Origin: Dryomyza anilis
Taxonomy: Eukaryota > Arthropoda > Insecta > Diptera > Dryomyzidae
DNA length: 64,000 nt
NCBI GenBank assembly: GCA_951804985.1
Contig: OX638132.1
Coordinates: forward strand, 22,201,989-22,265,988
Direction of reading: 5' to 3'
A program made the position numbers and the translations under genes. Of the stretch, positions 22,223 to 32,819 are shown in pieces. Every line of letters begins with the position of its first letter. Positions within the stretch are counted from its first letter, which is position 1. The notes below the pieces were generated by a model. It was not told the DNA's origin, ran no database searches, and worked only from the letters and a program-made list of their open reading frames with translations.

Positions 22223-22930
22223 ACATACTAAACAGTGTTATCAAAGTGCTAAGTACATAATAAATAAATTATAATAAACGCTATTTTTATATGAAACTCT
22301 TATTTTTTTCCGTCAACACCTTCGCTTAACATTAATTTTTGGGTCTAGATTTGTTTAAAATTTTAAGTTTAGTAAATGTTTTATTTCACGTAGAAGTCAT
22401 TTATAAAAAAGTTCATGATTTTACAAATAACGAAACACATATAACAAAAATATGTATTTTTTTTTTCTATATTAAATTATAAATATTACGACAGCAAAAT
22501 ATGAAATTTCAGTGCATATGCATTGTTTACACACGACGAACGACACTAGCGTAGCAAAGAAAACAGAAACAACATAACTTTGTCTATTTTGTCTGTGAAT
22601 TTGCGTTTATTTTTGTTGATGTATTCGATTTACCGTTACATAAAAAAAACACATACATAGTCGGACAAGAAACGATATTAGCGTAGCGAAGAAAAAGAAA
22701 ACAAACAGCTTTGTCTATTTTGCTTTTGGTGTTACGTGTATTTTTTTTGTTCTATTCTATATCATAATTAATATATGTAGTTTATACTATGTTTATATCC
22801 TTTTCTACTTAAAATTTAAAAAGGAAAATAAGCAAGTTTTTTGCCACAAGAGCAAAAATGGTATTGAATATGCAAGAACAAGATCATGTGCAAGAGCAAG
22901 ACTAAGTGTGCACGAAAAATGCAAGATTAC
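22223..22930. other. Non-coding stretch with an internal direct repeat
   Basis: At 22535-22600 and 22668-22735 the words cgacactagcgtagcaaagaaaacagaaac and cgatattagcgtagcgaagaaaaagaaaac (each only partly matched here), both followed by ctttgtctattttg, show a direct repeat about 130 bp apart. The end of the stretch (22845-22930) is rich in gcaagaacaag words. Confidence 0.45.
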
Positions 22931-22932
22931 TA

Positions 22933-23516
22933 CACAGAAAAAACAAAATCTTCAATATGATGAATTTATTTATAAATATTATGAATTTTTTTCACCAACT
23001 ACCAGATTCATCATATTAATACCACCGTTCATTAAATGACATATTAATGAATGCATTCAAAAAATGCAGACAAAAAATGCAGACAAAAAAAAATGTTTCC
23101 GAAAAAAAAATTGTAAACAAAAAAAATTTGTTCGAAAAAAAAGAAAAATTGTTTAAAAAAATTTTTTTTTTCAAATTTTTTTTTTTTTTTTAAATTATAT
23201 TTTTTATAAATATAACTTTTTATTAATAAAAAGTTGTAATTATAATAAATATATTATAAAACATTTTACTAACTTATGCATGTCGAGCAAGCATTATATA
23301 AGAAATAACATACAAGAACTACTTGAGAACTGAGAAGTAAAATGAACGAAAAAAAAATATTTTGATATAAATTTGGTTTAATGAACAGCGTTTTTCAATA
23401 TGATGAACATATATGTTGTATTTTATATTATGAATGGTTCTTCAATACAATGAATCATGGTTTGAAGAACGGAATTCATCAATATGATGTAAACATTTTT
23501 TCTGTGTACTTCTTGC
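22933..23516. mobile_element. MITE with CACAGAAAAAA ends and TA flanks
   Basis: Left end CACAGAAAAAACAAAATCTT; right end on the opposite strand CACAGAAAAAATGTTTACAT; TA on both sides. Inside are several attcatcatattgaa/ttcaatatgatgaa words in both orientations, and an A/T homopolymer zone at 23080-23225 that may be an expansion. Related copies are at 32820-33258 and 43005-44741. Confidence 0.75.
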
Positions 23517-24469
23517 CCTGGTCATTACTAGTTAAAATTTTCAAAAAATTAAAATTTTAAATATTTAAATATTATAAATTTTTATTAAAATGTACTAAAA
23601 AAACATGATTGGTTAGGTAAATCCGGACAATTATAGACATACCATCAGCACTGGAGATATAGTCACTATGGGGGCATATTTTTTTTGTTTTGGTTGTCGA
23701 CTACCTTTTACGGCATATTCGAGCATATTGTGTCTGTCACTGCATTAATGGTAACACGATTAAACAAAAGCACACTCAGACACATACACACAGAGGCGAA
23801 ATTCATGTGGCAACCATAATTGCATTTATAATGCTGATAAAAGGATGCGCTGCACAAACACATGCGCAGACACAAAGACATTAAGGACGCACGGGCATAG
23901 ACACAGAAACATTTCAGGGTTCCAATCAGTTGATTAAAAAGAAATGTTTTCGAATATTTTTCTAATTATTACTACATTTATTATTCTGTATACTACATCC
24001 GCATTTAGTTTTACTTTATTAAGTAAAACAAAATGATTTAATACAAATATTTGTTTTACTTAATAATAATGCACGCTTGCACAAATGAAATAGTTAATGA
24101 AAATAAAGAAAAATATAATTATATAAAAATATATATGACAGAAATGAATATATAATGTGTAAAAGTTATAAATTATAAGGAATTAAAAATACTTAAATAA
24201 AAAGTATTTATTCTAATAGCATAGAAAAAGTTATTCAAAAACACAAATTGTCGTTAGCTGTTTTAACGCAAACAGGCGCTTTCCTCTTTTCAGCAAACAT
24301 TTTTGCTATTTTAGCAACCGTTTTTTGTCTATTTTTGCTAGGTTTTTTATTTTAAGCTTTGTCTTTGTCTTCAACGAGTTATTTCCAGAAGCTTAGCGTT
24401 CGTTTGTACCTGCTCATATTCACAGTAGGTCCGCTGTTTTATTTGAAATAGAAAAAAAATCCAAAAACA
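23517..24469. other. Non-coding stretch
   Basis: Contains a cacactcagacacatacacac region at 23768-23800 and aaagacattaaggacgcacg. From 23980 on it is AT-rich. No gene supported. Confidence 0.4.
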
Positions 24470-25290
24470 ATTTACAGTTTCTACAATATGTACAAAACGA
24501 GCTTTCTGAAATACATTTTGTGGTAAAATAAATATGAAATAAGAGAGAGTAGTACAACTACATTTTTTAAAACAAATACAAAATGTACTAAATTTTATTA
24601 CTTTGTATTATATTTTAATAAAAAAATGTATAAACTTATTACAGTTTCTACAATATGTAAAAAACAAGTTTTGAATACTTTGTGTAGTAAATCAAATCAA
24701 ATGATTGGAAATGCACAAACAATTAAGTGAATCTAGTAAAACTACATTTTTGCAATATATTAAATTTTAATACATTAATATTTTCGGTCTGTCAGTGAAC
24801 TAGAAAAAAAAATGTAAATAATAATACAGTTTCTGAAATACTTATTGAAGACATTGTTTAGTAAAATCAAATAAATTATTGCAAATTTACTTAACAAGTA
24901 AGTAAAAGTAGTAGAACTACATTTTTTATAAACAAATACAAAATGTATTAAATTTTACTACTATGTAATATATTTTAATAAAGTTTCTACCATATGTAAA
25001 AAATAAGTTTTGAATACTTTGTGTAGTAAATCAAATCAAATGATTGGAAATGCACAAAAAATGAAGTAAATCTACATTTTTGCAATATATTAAATTTTAC
25101 TACATTAATATTTTCGGTCTGTCAGTGTACTAGAAAAAAATGTAAATAATATAACAGTTTCTGCCATACTTCTTGAAGATATTGTGTAGTTAAATAAAAT
25201 AAATTATTGCCACTTTACTTAAAAAGTAATCAAAAGTAGTAGAACTACATTTTGTTTAAACAAATACAAAATGTATTAAATTTTACTACA
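24470..25290. repeat. ~170-bp tandem repeat array with alternating subunits
   Basis: The start word cagtttct(a/g)(a/c)(a/c)ata recurs at about 24474, 24641, 24825, 24980 and 25155. Two unit types alternate: one with caagttttgaatactttgtg, tcaaatgattggaaatgcac and tattttcggtctgtcagtg, the other with cttattgaagacattg and aactacattttttaaa. This gives a two-unit period of about 340 bp. All units contain tgtagtaaa/tacattttac words, which are dispersed widely in the window. Confidence 0.85.
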
Positions 25291-25439
25291 TTAATTATAT
25301 TAGTAGTGAACTTTAACAACATAGTGATAAATTTGTTTCATATAAAGTTAACTAGCTCGTCCAAATCTATTTTTATGGGATTTTTATATTTTTTTTCCCA
25401 AAAAGATATGGCATTAATTAAAAGCTTCAAGTTTGAAAC

Positions 25440-26110
25440 CTACTTTGTGCACACAAGCGGCAGCCAGATTGACTAAACATGGACAGAAACAAGAAAAACA
25501 GAAGCGGCAGCAAGAACAACGACAATATTATCAACTACAAGCATCACTAAACATCAGTGTTGCTACTCAACAATGTTGCCAGCAACGAAAGCTGCTGCTA
25601 CTGTAATATACGTTGTTTGCTTTGACGCAGAGGCTACTCTTCCTAGCGGCCCACTTTGAATTGTCAACCAACGTTACAAAGAACACCCACAACTACAACA
25701 AAAATGTCCACACACAAAAAGATAGTAAGTAGTGTTGTTTAAACAAAAACAACAAACAAATAAAAAAAAAATGCAAACAAAAATGGCAGAAATTAAATTA
25801 CATCAACATGGTGACGACAACGGCGATCAAGGCAGAGGAAGCGGAAGCGAAGGCATCGACCATTGTTTTTGTTTGTTTAAATTAAGTAACCGAGCCGACG
25901 TTGTTGTGTGTTTGAATGTGTGGCCTTTTTGTTGTAGTTAAAATTGTTGTAGTTATTGTTGTTGTAATTGTTGTGATTACTGCAGCGGTGCAACGTACCG
26001 TAAGCGTCACTCCATGACGCCTCTCTTTTGTGGCCAATAATGCACTAAATAAATTTCACCACATTTTCACTCACTCACTTACGTTGTTTAACTTGCTTAA
26101 AACAACAACA
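25440..26110. other. Less AT-rich single-copy island 3' of a tincar exon
   Basis: Rich in caacaa/gcagcaa words (gaagcggcagcaagaacaac, gttgccagcaacgaaag) with no long open frame. It lies immediately beyond the donor of exon 26296-26181, inside the 16-kb intron. This is typical of unique fly intron DNA and possibly regulatory. Confidence 0.45.
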
Positions 26111-26180
26111 AATTAAATTAAAAATATACAAAAAAATTGTAAAATAATAAAATAAATAAAAATGCTGCGTTTATACTCAC

Positions 26181-26296
26181 TTTAAATACCGCCGATGTGA
26201 AGAAGAGCGGCAGCAGTATGAAGACTACGCCTGAGAGAACAATCTGTAAATTTAATTCCGCCACAGGCTCGATTTTCCATGGTATCAACGAACAAC
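26181..26296 (-). CDS. tinc: tincar, internal coding exon (second membrane segment)
   Basis: A 116-bp exon. On the minus strand the acceptor reads ccacctAG just above 26296, with an upstream pyrimidine tract, and the donor is GTGAGT just below 26181. The first two bases complete the Gly codon begun by the exon ending at 30280; 38 codons follow, CSLIPWKIEP...SAVFK, ending on a codon boundary. LQIVLSGVVFILLPLFF is a clear membrane segment and PWKIEPVAE is the short loop before it. The next exon (9942-9705) joins in phase 0, giving the junction AVFK-VGNL. The spliced order and residues agree with what I remember of Drosophila Tincar. The exon is short, and reading past its borders gives intron-like sequence, so the splice sites are well supported. 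Confidence 0.87.
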
Positions 26297-26690
26297 CTAG
26301 GTGGAAAAGAAACAAAAAAAAGAAGGATGAAAATTAGTGAAAATTTACATTTTTTGTGTTGTTATTTAGATACTGTTCAAAGGAGTTATTAACGAAGAAT
26401 TACAAGGATATCATGTGATTATAGTGTCTAGATTTAAATTTAAGTACATTTAAAAAAATAATGTATTCAAAATAAATAAAAAATAAAAATATATTTGATT
26501 TATGTATGTCTTATTTTTTACTACATTTATGTAGTTTTTGTATGGAAAATAACTACATAATTTGTGTGCATTTTTGAACAAAATTTTAAAACATTTGGTT
26601 TAAAATAACTACATTTTGTCTTTGTTTATAAGTTCTAAAATATGTGGATAAATTACTGTATCTGCATTTCGTTTTTACAACATTCCGTAT
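26297..26690. other. 4.0-kb tincar intron, left part
   Basis: Immediately upstream of exon 26296-26181: the pyrimidine tract of the acceptor on the minus strand, then AT-rich DNA with tactacatttatgtag words. No other feature is recognised. Confidence 0.45.
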
Positions 26691-27424
26691 TTATTTAATT
26701 ACAAGTAAAATATAAAAAATATTATAATATATGCAAATATATGTATTTATTAAAAAGTGAAAAATATTTATTATTTTAAAAACATTGTATATATTTTTAG
26801 AAGTGTATAGCAAAAATATTTTCCTGATGAAGATGGAAGCATCACTAACCATCGTCAATTCCGACGACTCAAAGGAATGACAAGCACTTAAATGTTGCTT
26901 TTCAGTTGTACCACAAAAAGTAGAAAATAAAAACACAATACAGCTTATGCAATATGTAGAAAGCGAATTTCTAATACATGGTGTAGCAAAATTATGTCGA
27001 ATAAGTACAAATATATTTAAAAACTAACAAAATGTAGTAGAACTGGATTTGTCTATAACAAGAACATAACTATAGTATATATAGTATTACTACTTTAAAT
27101 TTTTCGGTGTACTAACCACCGTACTAAGTGACCAAATTTAGAATTTTCGAATTCTTCACAAAACTAAAGAGAGCTTAGTCAAAATTTCATATTCTATCAA
27201 TTGATTAAGAAATATTTTTGACTTTTAAATTAATACCGAATGTAGTAAACATAAATGCATATGTAGTAATATTTTAAAATTATTCTTAAAGTTATTTAAA
27301 ATACATAATGTCGCATATTTATAGACAATTTAAAGTCAACTTTCAAATTAATGTTTCCATTCTTGAGAATTTTTACAAAAAATAAAATGTCAAAAAGCTG
27401 ATTTTAATTTTAGTGCATATGTAA
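26691..27424. repeat. TGTAGTAA satellite relics
   Basis: Words gcttatgcaatatgtagaaa, aatacatggtgtagcaaaat, aacaaaatgtagtagaact and aatgcatatgtagtaatatt match the array at 24470-25290 and the relic at 21646. The hAT element at 27425 is inserted into this sequence. Confidence 0.6.
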
Positions 27425-27699
27425 CAGAGACGGGACTAATTCATTATTTTTCAAATTAAATTGGTTCATGAATTGAAACTGTTTCCAAAAATTTCATTTC
27501 TATTTATTTAAATGGCATTTCAAAAAAGTATTTCAATTCGATACATATTTCATTTGAATTCCAATTCAAAAAAAATTGAAATGAAACACTTTTATTCAAT
27601 TCAATTTAAATTTTATAAATTGGCATTGATCAATTTCAATTCAACAAACATGAATTGGAATTGATCAATTCTATTTAAAATACAAAAGCATTATTAATG

Positions 27700-28280
27700 A
27701 AGTGGCACGCACCACATTTTGGCGTAAATGTTTTTCAATGGCACAGAATTTAATCCAGATGCATCATGGGATTATTCGTTTAATCTGTTGCATCCGCGTC
27801 CAGTATATTTGAATCTGTTTTAAGGGGCATAGATTCGCATCTATGTGGATCATTCGACTTTTTGGCTGAACCTGTATCAATTAGCCACAAATTTTTTTTT
27901 TTTTTTGGGTGAATCAATTCCTGTATGACCAGATACGCATCTAGGTGAGTCATTGGGAGACATTTTGGCAAATGTGATCATTGGAACCCAACTGCGTGCT
28001 TCTTTAATCCCATTAGAACAGGTTCATCTTTTAAAAAAAAATGTCCAATAACGCATTTGGATGCTTCTGTAATTCCACTGGAACAGATTCATCCAAACAA
28101 ATTTTTAATGACGCACTTGCCTGTGAATCTATGCCCATTGGAACAGATGCTCCCAAAAAATTCCAATGACGCATCAGGATGTGAATCTGTGTACATTGGA
28201 ACAAATTCAACCAAAAATGTCCAATGATGCATCGGAGTGCGAATTTCTCATGGAAATTATCACCACTTGAACTTTTACTG
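27700..28280. repeat. Degenerate ~70-bp tandem repeats inside the hAT element
   Basis: Units carry the ordered words cattggaacagattcatcc, aaaaaatgtccaatgacgca and tttggatgtgaatctgt with many changes; about seven units can be followed. Related sequence in the opposite orientation is at 50820-50965. Confidence 0.7.
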
Positions 28281-28375
28281 CAGGGCGCTCCACAAAAATT
28301 CAAATTCAAATCAATTCATAAAATTGTTGATGGCATTGAGTATTTCTAAGCAAAAAGTTGAATTGAGTATTTTTA

Positions 28376-29001
28376 CAGCTGTGTGAAAAATAATAGCAGC
28401 GCATATTTTTTTTTACTTTGGTACATTTCACAGAAAAGGTTACTTAAATTATATGTAACATTCAAACAAGTGATTTGTTGATACTATTTTTACGTTTAGG
28501 CACGTGTTTCGTATTTGTTGTCAAATTATTTGCTTCAGTTAACATTTTAGCTATGAAATAAACAATATCCTGTATAATTTTGAAAGCTCTATAAAAAAAT
28601 TTAAGGATTTTTAAGGATTTTTCGCGATTTACTAAAACAAGGTTGTGTAGGTTCCATATTTAATCAAAGCAACACAAAATATTTCAAATATTCAACAGTA
28701 CTGTTCAAATTAGCCTAACTAATATAATTACAAGTTATAAACTTAAAAACTTTGAAGAAAATAATGGATTTTGTAACAAATTTGGTATCGCTGCTATTAC
28801 CTAAATTCAAGACTCATTTACAAAAGGTACCATATTTTTTGAAATAGGTTAAGAATATGGAAAAATAAGACGGCATTGTAATGCCATAATTCCAATACAT
28901 GTAAACTATAAAAATAATTGATTGTTCTTATTACGCAACACTTCTAAAAAATCGAATTTATAATTAATAGGAGAGCGCTGCTATTATTTTGCACACAGCT
29001 G
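28376..29001. mobile_element. 626-bp Tc1-like non-autonomous element
   Basis: The left end CAGCTGTGTGAAAAATAATA is followed by gcagcgc; the right end on the opposite strand is CAGCTGTGTGCAAAATAATA followed by gcagcgc. TA flanks both ends. The AAATAATAGCAGCGC motif in the TIR is the style of Tc1-family elements. The interior shows no open frame. It sits within the hAT element, splitting its aattgaa-rich zone. Confidence 0.85.
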
Positions 29002-29201
29002 TAGTTAGTTTTTTTTTTATATGAAATACTTTGCTCAATTTATTTCAAAACAAATTTGAATTCAAATAAAATTTCAAATTTATTTATATTTTTTTTGAAG
29101 TGAACTACTTTGTGTCTATTCTAATTTTTTATTGTTGAAATAGAATTTGTTTTGCTCAATTCAATTCAAAATCAATTCTCAAATATAAAGTTCCGTCTCT
29201 G

Positions 29202-29756
29202 ATATGTAGTAATATTTTTACATTTTCTTGAATAAACAAAATACGAAATGTAGTAAAATAAAAACATGTGAAGCAGTGTAGGGCAATTTTTATATAAAAT
29301 AAAAATAAAATAACGGATAAATTTGGTTTGTATGGAAAGAATTTCAAATTTTTATTTAAAATGAATTTTTATTCACAAAAAAATTATTTTGAATAAGTTT
29401 GCTTGAATAAAAAAATTTAATTGAAATTTCGAATAACGATTGAACATGGTTTTTTGAATAACAATTGAAAAACTAATTGATGAAATTTTGTTTGAATTGT
29501 TATTTGAATACAAATTTAATAGAATAATGCTCTACACTGATGTGTAGTAATTTATCTACATATTACAGAACGTTTATATAAAGACAAAATGTAGTTATTT
29601 TTATACAAATATAATAAAATTACTTTAGAAGTGCAGTAAAATTATGTTTCTTGTTTTCCAGGCCAAAACAGCTACATCAATTTAGTAAAGACTTAAACAT
29701 TAGCTTTTGGATGTAAATCAGTAGTCTTTTTTGCCGTGCAGTTTTTAAATATTTCC
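29202..29756. repeat. TGTAGTAA satellite relics, continued
   Basis: Resumes the sequence interrupted by the hAT element: atatgtagtaatatttttac, acgaaatgtagtaaaat, gatgtgtagtaatttatc and gacaaaatgtagttatt. Between 29340 and 29525, ttgaataacaattgaa-like words form a second low-complexity patch. Confidence 0.55.
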
Positions 29757-29758
29757 TA

Positions 29759-29956
29759 CACCCAGAAAAAAAATCCCTCAAATCCCATTAATATTGGTCA
29801 ATAGGACAATTATTGATTTAATAGTATACAAAAAATAAATCTTTTCATGGTATTTTCTAGTATTTAATGGTATTTTCCGATTAAAATAATAATTTATCCT
29901 ATTGACTATTTTTAATAGTAAAAAACTATTATTTATATAGTATTTTTTTCTGGGTG
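29759..29956. mobile_element. 198-bp MITE with CACCCAGAAAAAAA ends
   Basis: TA-flanked. Left end CACCCAGAAAAAAAATCCCT; right end on the opposite strand CACCCAGAAAAAAATACTAT. Much of the element is palindromic: ggtcaataggacaattatt on the left is mirrored by aataatttatcctattgac on the right. The TIR is shared with the 866-bp element at 18129 and with 56400, so long and short forms belong to one TIR family. Confidence 0.85.
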
Positions 29957-30279
29957 TATAGTTTACAATATGCTTCTAATGCATTCAATTGAGAATACTT
30001 CAGAGACAATTTTAGATAATATTTCTGTGCTAAAAGTTGTGTGCAATTGCGATGAAATTTAGTTCTAATAGCGGTCAACAAAAACGCCCAAATGAGTCAA
30101 ATTTAAATAACTCCACAGTTTTTTAGTTTATTTTTGGTAGATTATTTTTTTTACTACAGATTATTTTTTTTACTACAGATTACTACAGCTTGGTAATTCC
30201 AATTAAAAAAGCACTTATGAAAAACGTTTTCCATTGAATATGACATGACGAATTTTGAAAATAAATGAAAAAAACTTAC

Positions 30280-30805
30280 CCAAAAATCGATAGGCACCAT
30301 GCACCGCCAAATAACCCTGGAACAGCGTCAAAAGAACACCATACCATATGGACCACAAGGAGTTCAAGTGCAAATTATTGGTGTGGTCCATGTGATCCGG
30401 ATGCATGTGGTTGTATTTGGCATGTTTTCGCTTGGAGTTCATTTGATGCTGTTGCAATTGCTGATGGTGGTGCTGCTGCTGTTGCTGTTGCTGCTGCTGG
30501 TGTTGATGATGATTGTTGCTGCTACTGCTGCTATTATGATGATGATTATGATGGTTTTGTTGATGGTGGCTGATGTTGCTGCTCGCTGTTGTGATGACTG
30601 AATTGGAAATGCTCGAGTTGAGACTCGGCGGACAGTGTTTTCCCATGGAGCTGGTTATGCTGCTACTGCGTGTGCTGTTGCTGTTGCTAGTGCTGTTGTT
30701 GCTGTGCTGATGATAAAGTTTCGCACGTGATGTTTTTGGGTTTTTCTTGTGCTTTTGCACGTCGTTGTTGTTCTCGTAACCAACTAATGAGCCACTGATG
30801 GACAT
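30280..30805 (-). CDS. tinc: tincar, first coding exon (N-terminal tail and first membrane segment)
   Basis: The coding part encodes residues 1-175 plus one base. I chose ATG at 30805 (MSISGSLVGYENN); the open frame continues upstream for about 30 codons to a stop near 30903 but has no other in-frame ATG. The tail is Lys-rich at 18-30, Ser/Asn-rich at 36-75, then His/Gln-rich at 79-122 with a nine-Gln run at 103-111, and basic at 124-130. A membrane segment follows at about 148-171 (SLWSIWYGVLLTLFQGYLAV), ending HGAYRFLG. The donor GTAAGT at 30279-30274 follows one base of the last codon. LHLNSLWSIWYGV and AYRFLGCSLIPWKIEP across the junction match my memory of Drosophila Tincar. The tail repeats are long triplet runs, likely variable in length. 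The start choice is less certain than the 3' part. Confidence 0.85.
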
Positions 30806-31042
30806 GTCCACGTTGTCACGCGTGGCTCTAATGTTGCTGTTTTTGTTTAGATGAAAATTGTCAACATTTATTTCCTTTTGTTTGTTCTTAATTTGTTCTT
30901 ATTTTAGGCGAAATTTTTTGCAGTTGAAATTTTTTGTTCTTGGTGTTAAGTTTCATTTGCTGTGATGCAGTGGATGCTGTGGTTGATATGCAACATGATT
31001 GCTGGCAATTGTATTGTTGTTGATGATGATGCGTTGTATGCA
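30806..31042 (-). promoter_or_regulatory. tinc: tincar 5' UTR segment with two upstream ORFs
   Basis: On the minus strand a strong acceptor (a T-rich tract of about 17 nt ending ttttttAG) precedes 31042. The exon 31042-30280 would then hold 237 nt of 5' UTR, implying an earlier non-coding exon above 31042. Two short upstream ORFs lie in it: 30996-30946 (17 codons with stop) and 30867-30847 (7 codons with stop). They could lower translation of the main ORF, which is inference. Confidence 0.6.
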
Positions 31043-31789
31043 CTAAAAAGAAAAAAAAAATAATATTTTTATTATTAAAAAAAGGTATGAATTTAAAAAA
31101 ATTTGTTAAATTTTAAAAATATCGAAATTTTGACAATCGATAAATGTTAAGTTAGCCAAACTACGATCATGCCTTCCAATTTAAATCATTATAATGATTT
31201 AAAATTAGATTTTTTTTCAATACATAATAAACGTCTTTAATTAAATTCAAACTGTTTGATTTAGTGTTAGGTTATTAACCAATCAACAAAAATGTGGATC
31301 AACAATTGCAACCAAAACGATAAACGATTTTGATATCGGTTTTATACCTCGTTACCCGTACTCGTAACCGAATTACGTTGAAAATGAAATGGTTGCAAGC
31401 AAGGATTGAAACCGATATCCGTTTGAAACCGTTTCATGTTTAAAACCAAAACTGTAACGAAAATCTAAAATAAATCCATTTCCAAGCCCGTTATAAAAGG
31501 TTTCGGTTTTATACTGGTTTTAAAGCGATTTTTTTTTAAATTATAAAAAATCAACAATTTTAAAAATTGTGTTAGTTTTATAGAAGCTCTGAAATACCAG
31601 ACAAAAAAATACTTTCTGTACAAAAACATTCACATGATATTTCTTTTGGAAACAATATTTCCCAGAATGACGAACTTTGCATGTGCTTTGTTTTGGTTTT
31701 CCTCGTTAATTTGTGTAGCGGCAAAACGATTAAAAAAAAAACACGCAACTCCAAGGAGAAAATAGACAAAGCTGTCTATTTCTTTCGGT
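31043..31789. other. Upstream intron or flanking DNA with an AAACCGATATC-rich relic
   Basis: 31290-31540 repeats words such as aaccgatatccgtttgaaac, gttttgatatcggttttata and ggtttcggttttatactgg, a degenerate repeat alternating in orientation. No boundaries. No coding signal. Confidence 0.45.
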
Positions 31790-31836
31790 CCTTCTTTCTT
31801 TCTTTCTTTCTTTCTTTTTTTCTTTTTTTCTTTTTT

Positions 31837-31875
<39 letters not shown>

Positions 31876-31900
31876 GTCTTTCTTTTTTTTTTTTTTTTTT

Positions 31901-31940
<40 letters not shown>

Positions 31941-31946
31941 TTTTTT

Positions 31947-32004
<58 letters not shown>

Positions 32005-32023
32005 TTTCCTTCCATTCTTTTCT

Positions 32024-32059
<36 letters not shown>

Positions 32060-32080
32060 TATTTCCTTCCATTCTTTTCT

Positions 32081-32168
<88 letters not shown>

Positions 32169-32170
32169 TT
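31790..32170. repeat. CTTT tetranucleotide microsatellite, ~380 bp
   Basis: Nearly uninterrupted TTTC/CTTT repeats with four impure patches (poly-T near 31886-31901 and ccttccattcttttcttc twice, at about 32001 and 32066). The duplicated impure patch shows block duplication inside the array. The overlapping Phe/Leu/Ser and Lys/Glu/Arg open frames are artefacts of the 4-bp period. Confidence 0.97.
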
Positions 32171-32819
32171 CTAATTTATTTGCTGCATTGATGTATAAAT
32201 ATTCATATTAGCAAACGAAATTGCTAAATTAACGAAGAATAGCAAATGTTTTCATTAAATTATTGAATTTCATTGCGGACTTGATTACGAATGCAATTAA
32301 TGTCAGAAAAAAAATTACAGCAATTTTTTGAATTTTTTCTTTGTCGAACAAATTTTTTTGAAGAAATTTCTATTTTATTTTTTTTCTTAAAACTTTTTTT
32401 TCTGAAATTTTTTTTGTTTTTTTTTTTTTTTTAAATAATAAAAATCCCATTTTTAATACAAAGTGCAGCCTACGTATTTGATTCTGTAGAAACTCTGCAG
32501 CTTATACGTAGCAAATTGCTGCATGCAACAACAACTTTGGCAAAATCTTGAGTTGTTGCTGTTTTTACATTCTTTGCTTTTGGTTCTTTCATCAATACAC
32601 ATAATTCTTATTGTGTTCATTGGAAAAGGAAAACTTTAGCGACTTGCAATGTAGAATATGCAGAGATAGATCGCTGATGAAGGGGCTTGGCTGCCTCTGA
32701 AACAGCTGTACGATCTGCCACTCAATGCATTTGGCCAATTGTGTGTTGTTTTATTTGTTGGTACAAAACACCCAATTTGTACCGACTGGATCTTGAGCAC
32801 GTTAAGACAATATCTTATA
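32171..32819. other. Non-coding stretch
   Basis: T-homopolymer-rich at 32310-32440. 32455-32800 is less AT-rich (acgtagcaaattgctgcatgc) and looks single-copy. No supported gene. Confidence 0.4.

Larger units (their letters stand above)
27425..29201. mobile_element. hAT-type element with CAGAGACGG ends, containing a nested Tc1-like element
   Basis: The left end CAGAGACGGGACT and the right end (opposite strand CAGAGACGGAACTTT) form a TIR. The flanking octamers ATATGTAA (27417-27424) and ATATGTAG (29202-29209) match at 7 of 8 positions, as expected for hAT. The subterminal zones are rich in aattcaaattgaa/tttgaattcaaa words in both orientations. The middle (27700-28280) is a degenerate ~70-bp tandem repeat. 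A Tc1-like element interrupts it at 28376-29001. No transposase ORF. Confidence 0.8.

Noticed and set aside
30265..30601. Plus-strand frames opposite the tincar exon
   Set aside because: Antisense shadows of the His/Gln triplet runs; the minus frame has splice sites and family similarity.
31681..32211. Phe/Leu/Ser frame of 176 codons and Lys/Glu/Arg frame of 98 codons
   Set aside because: Direct products of the CTTT tetranucleotide repeat, which leaves several frames open.
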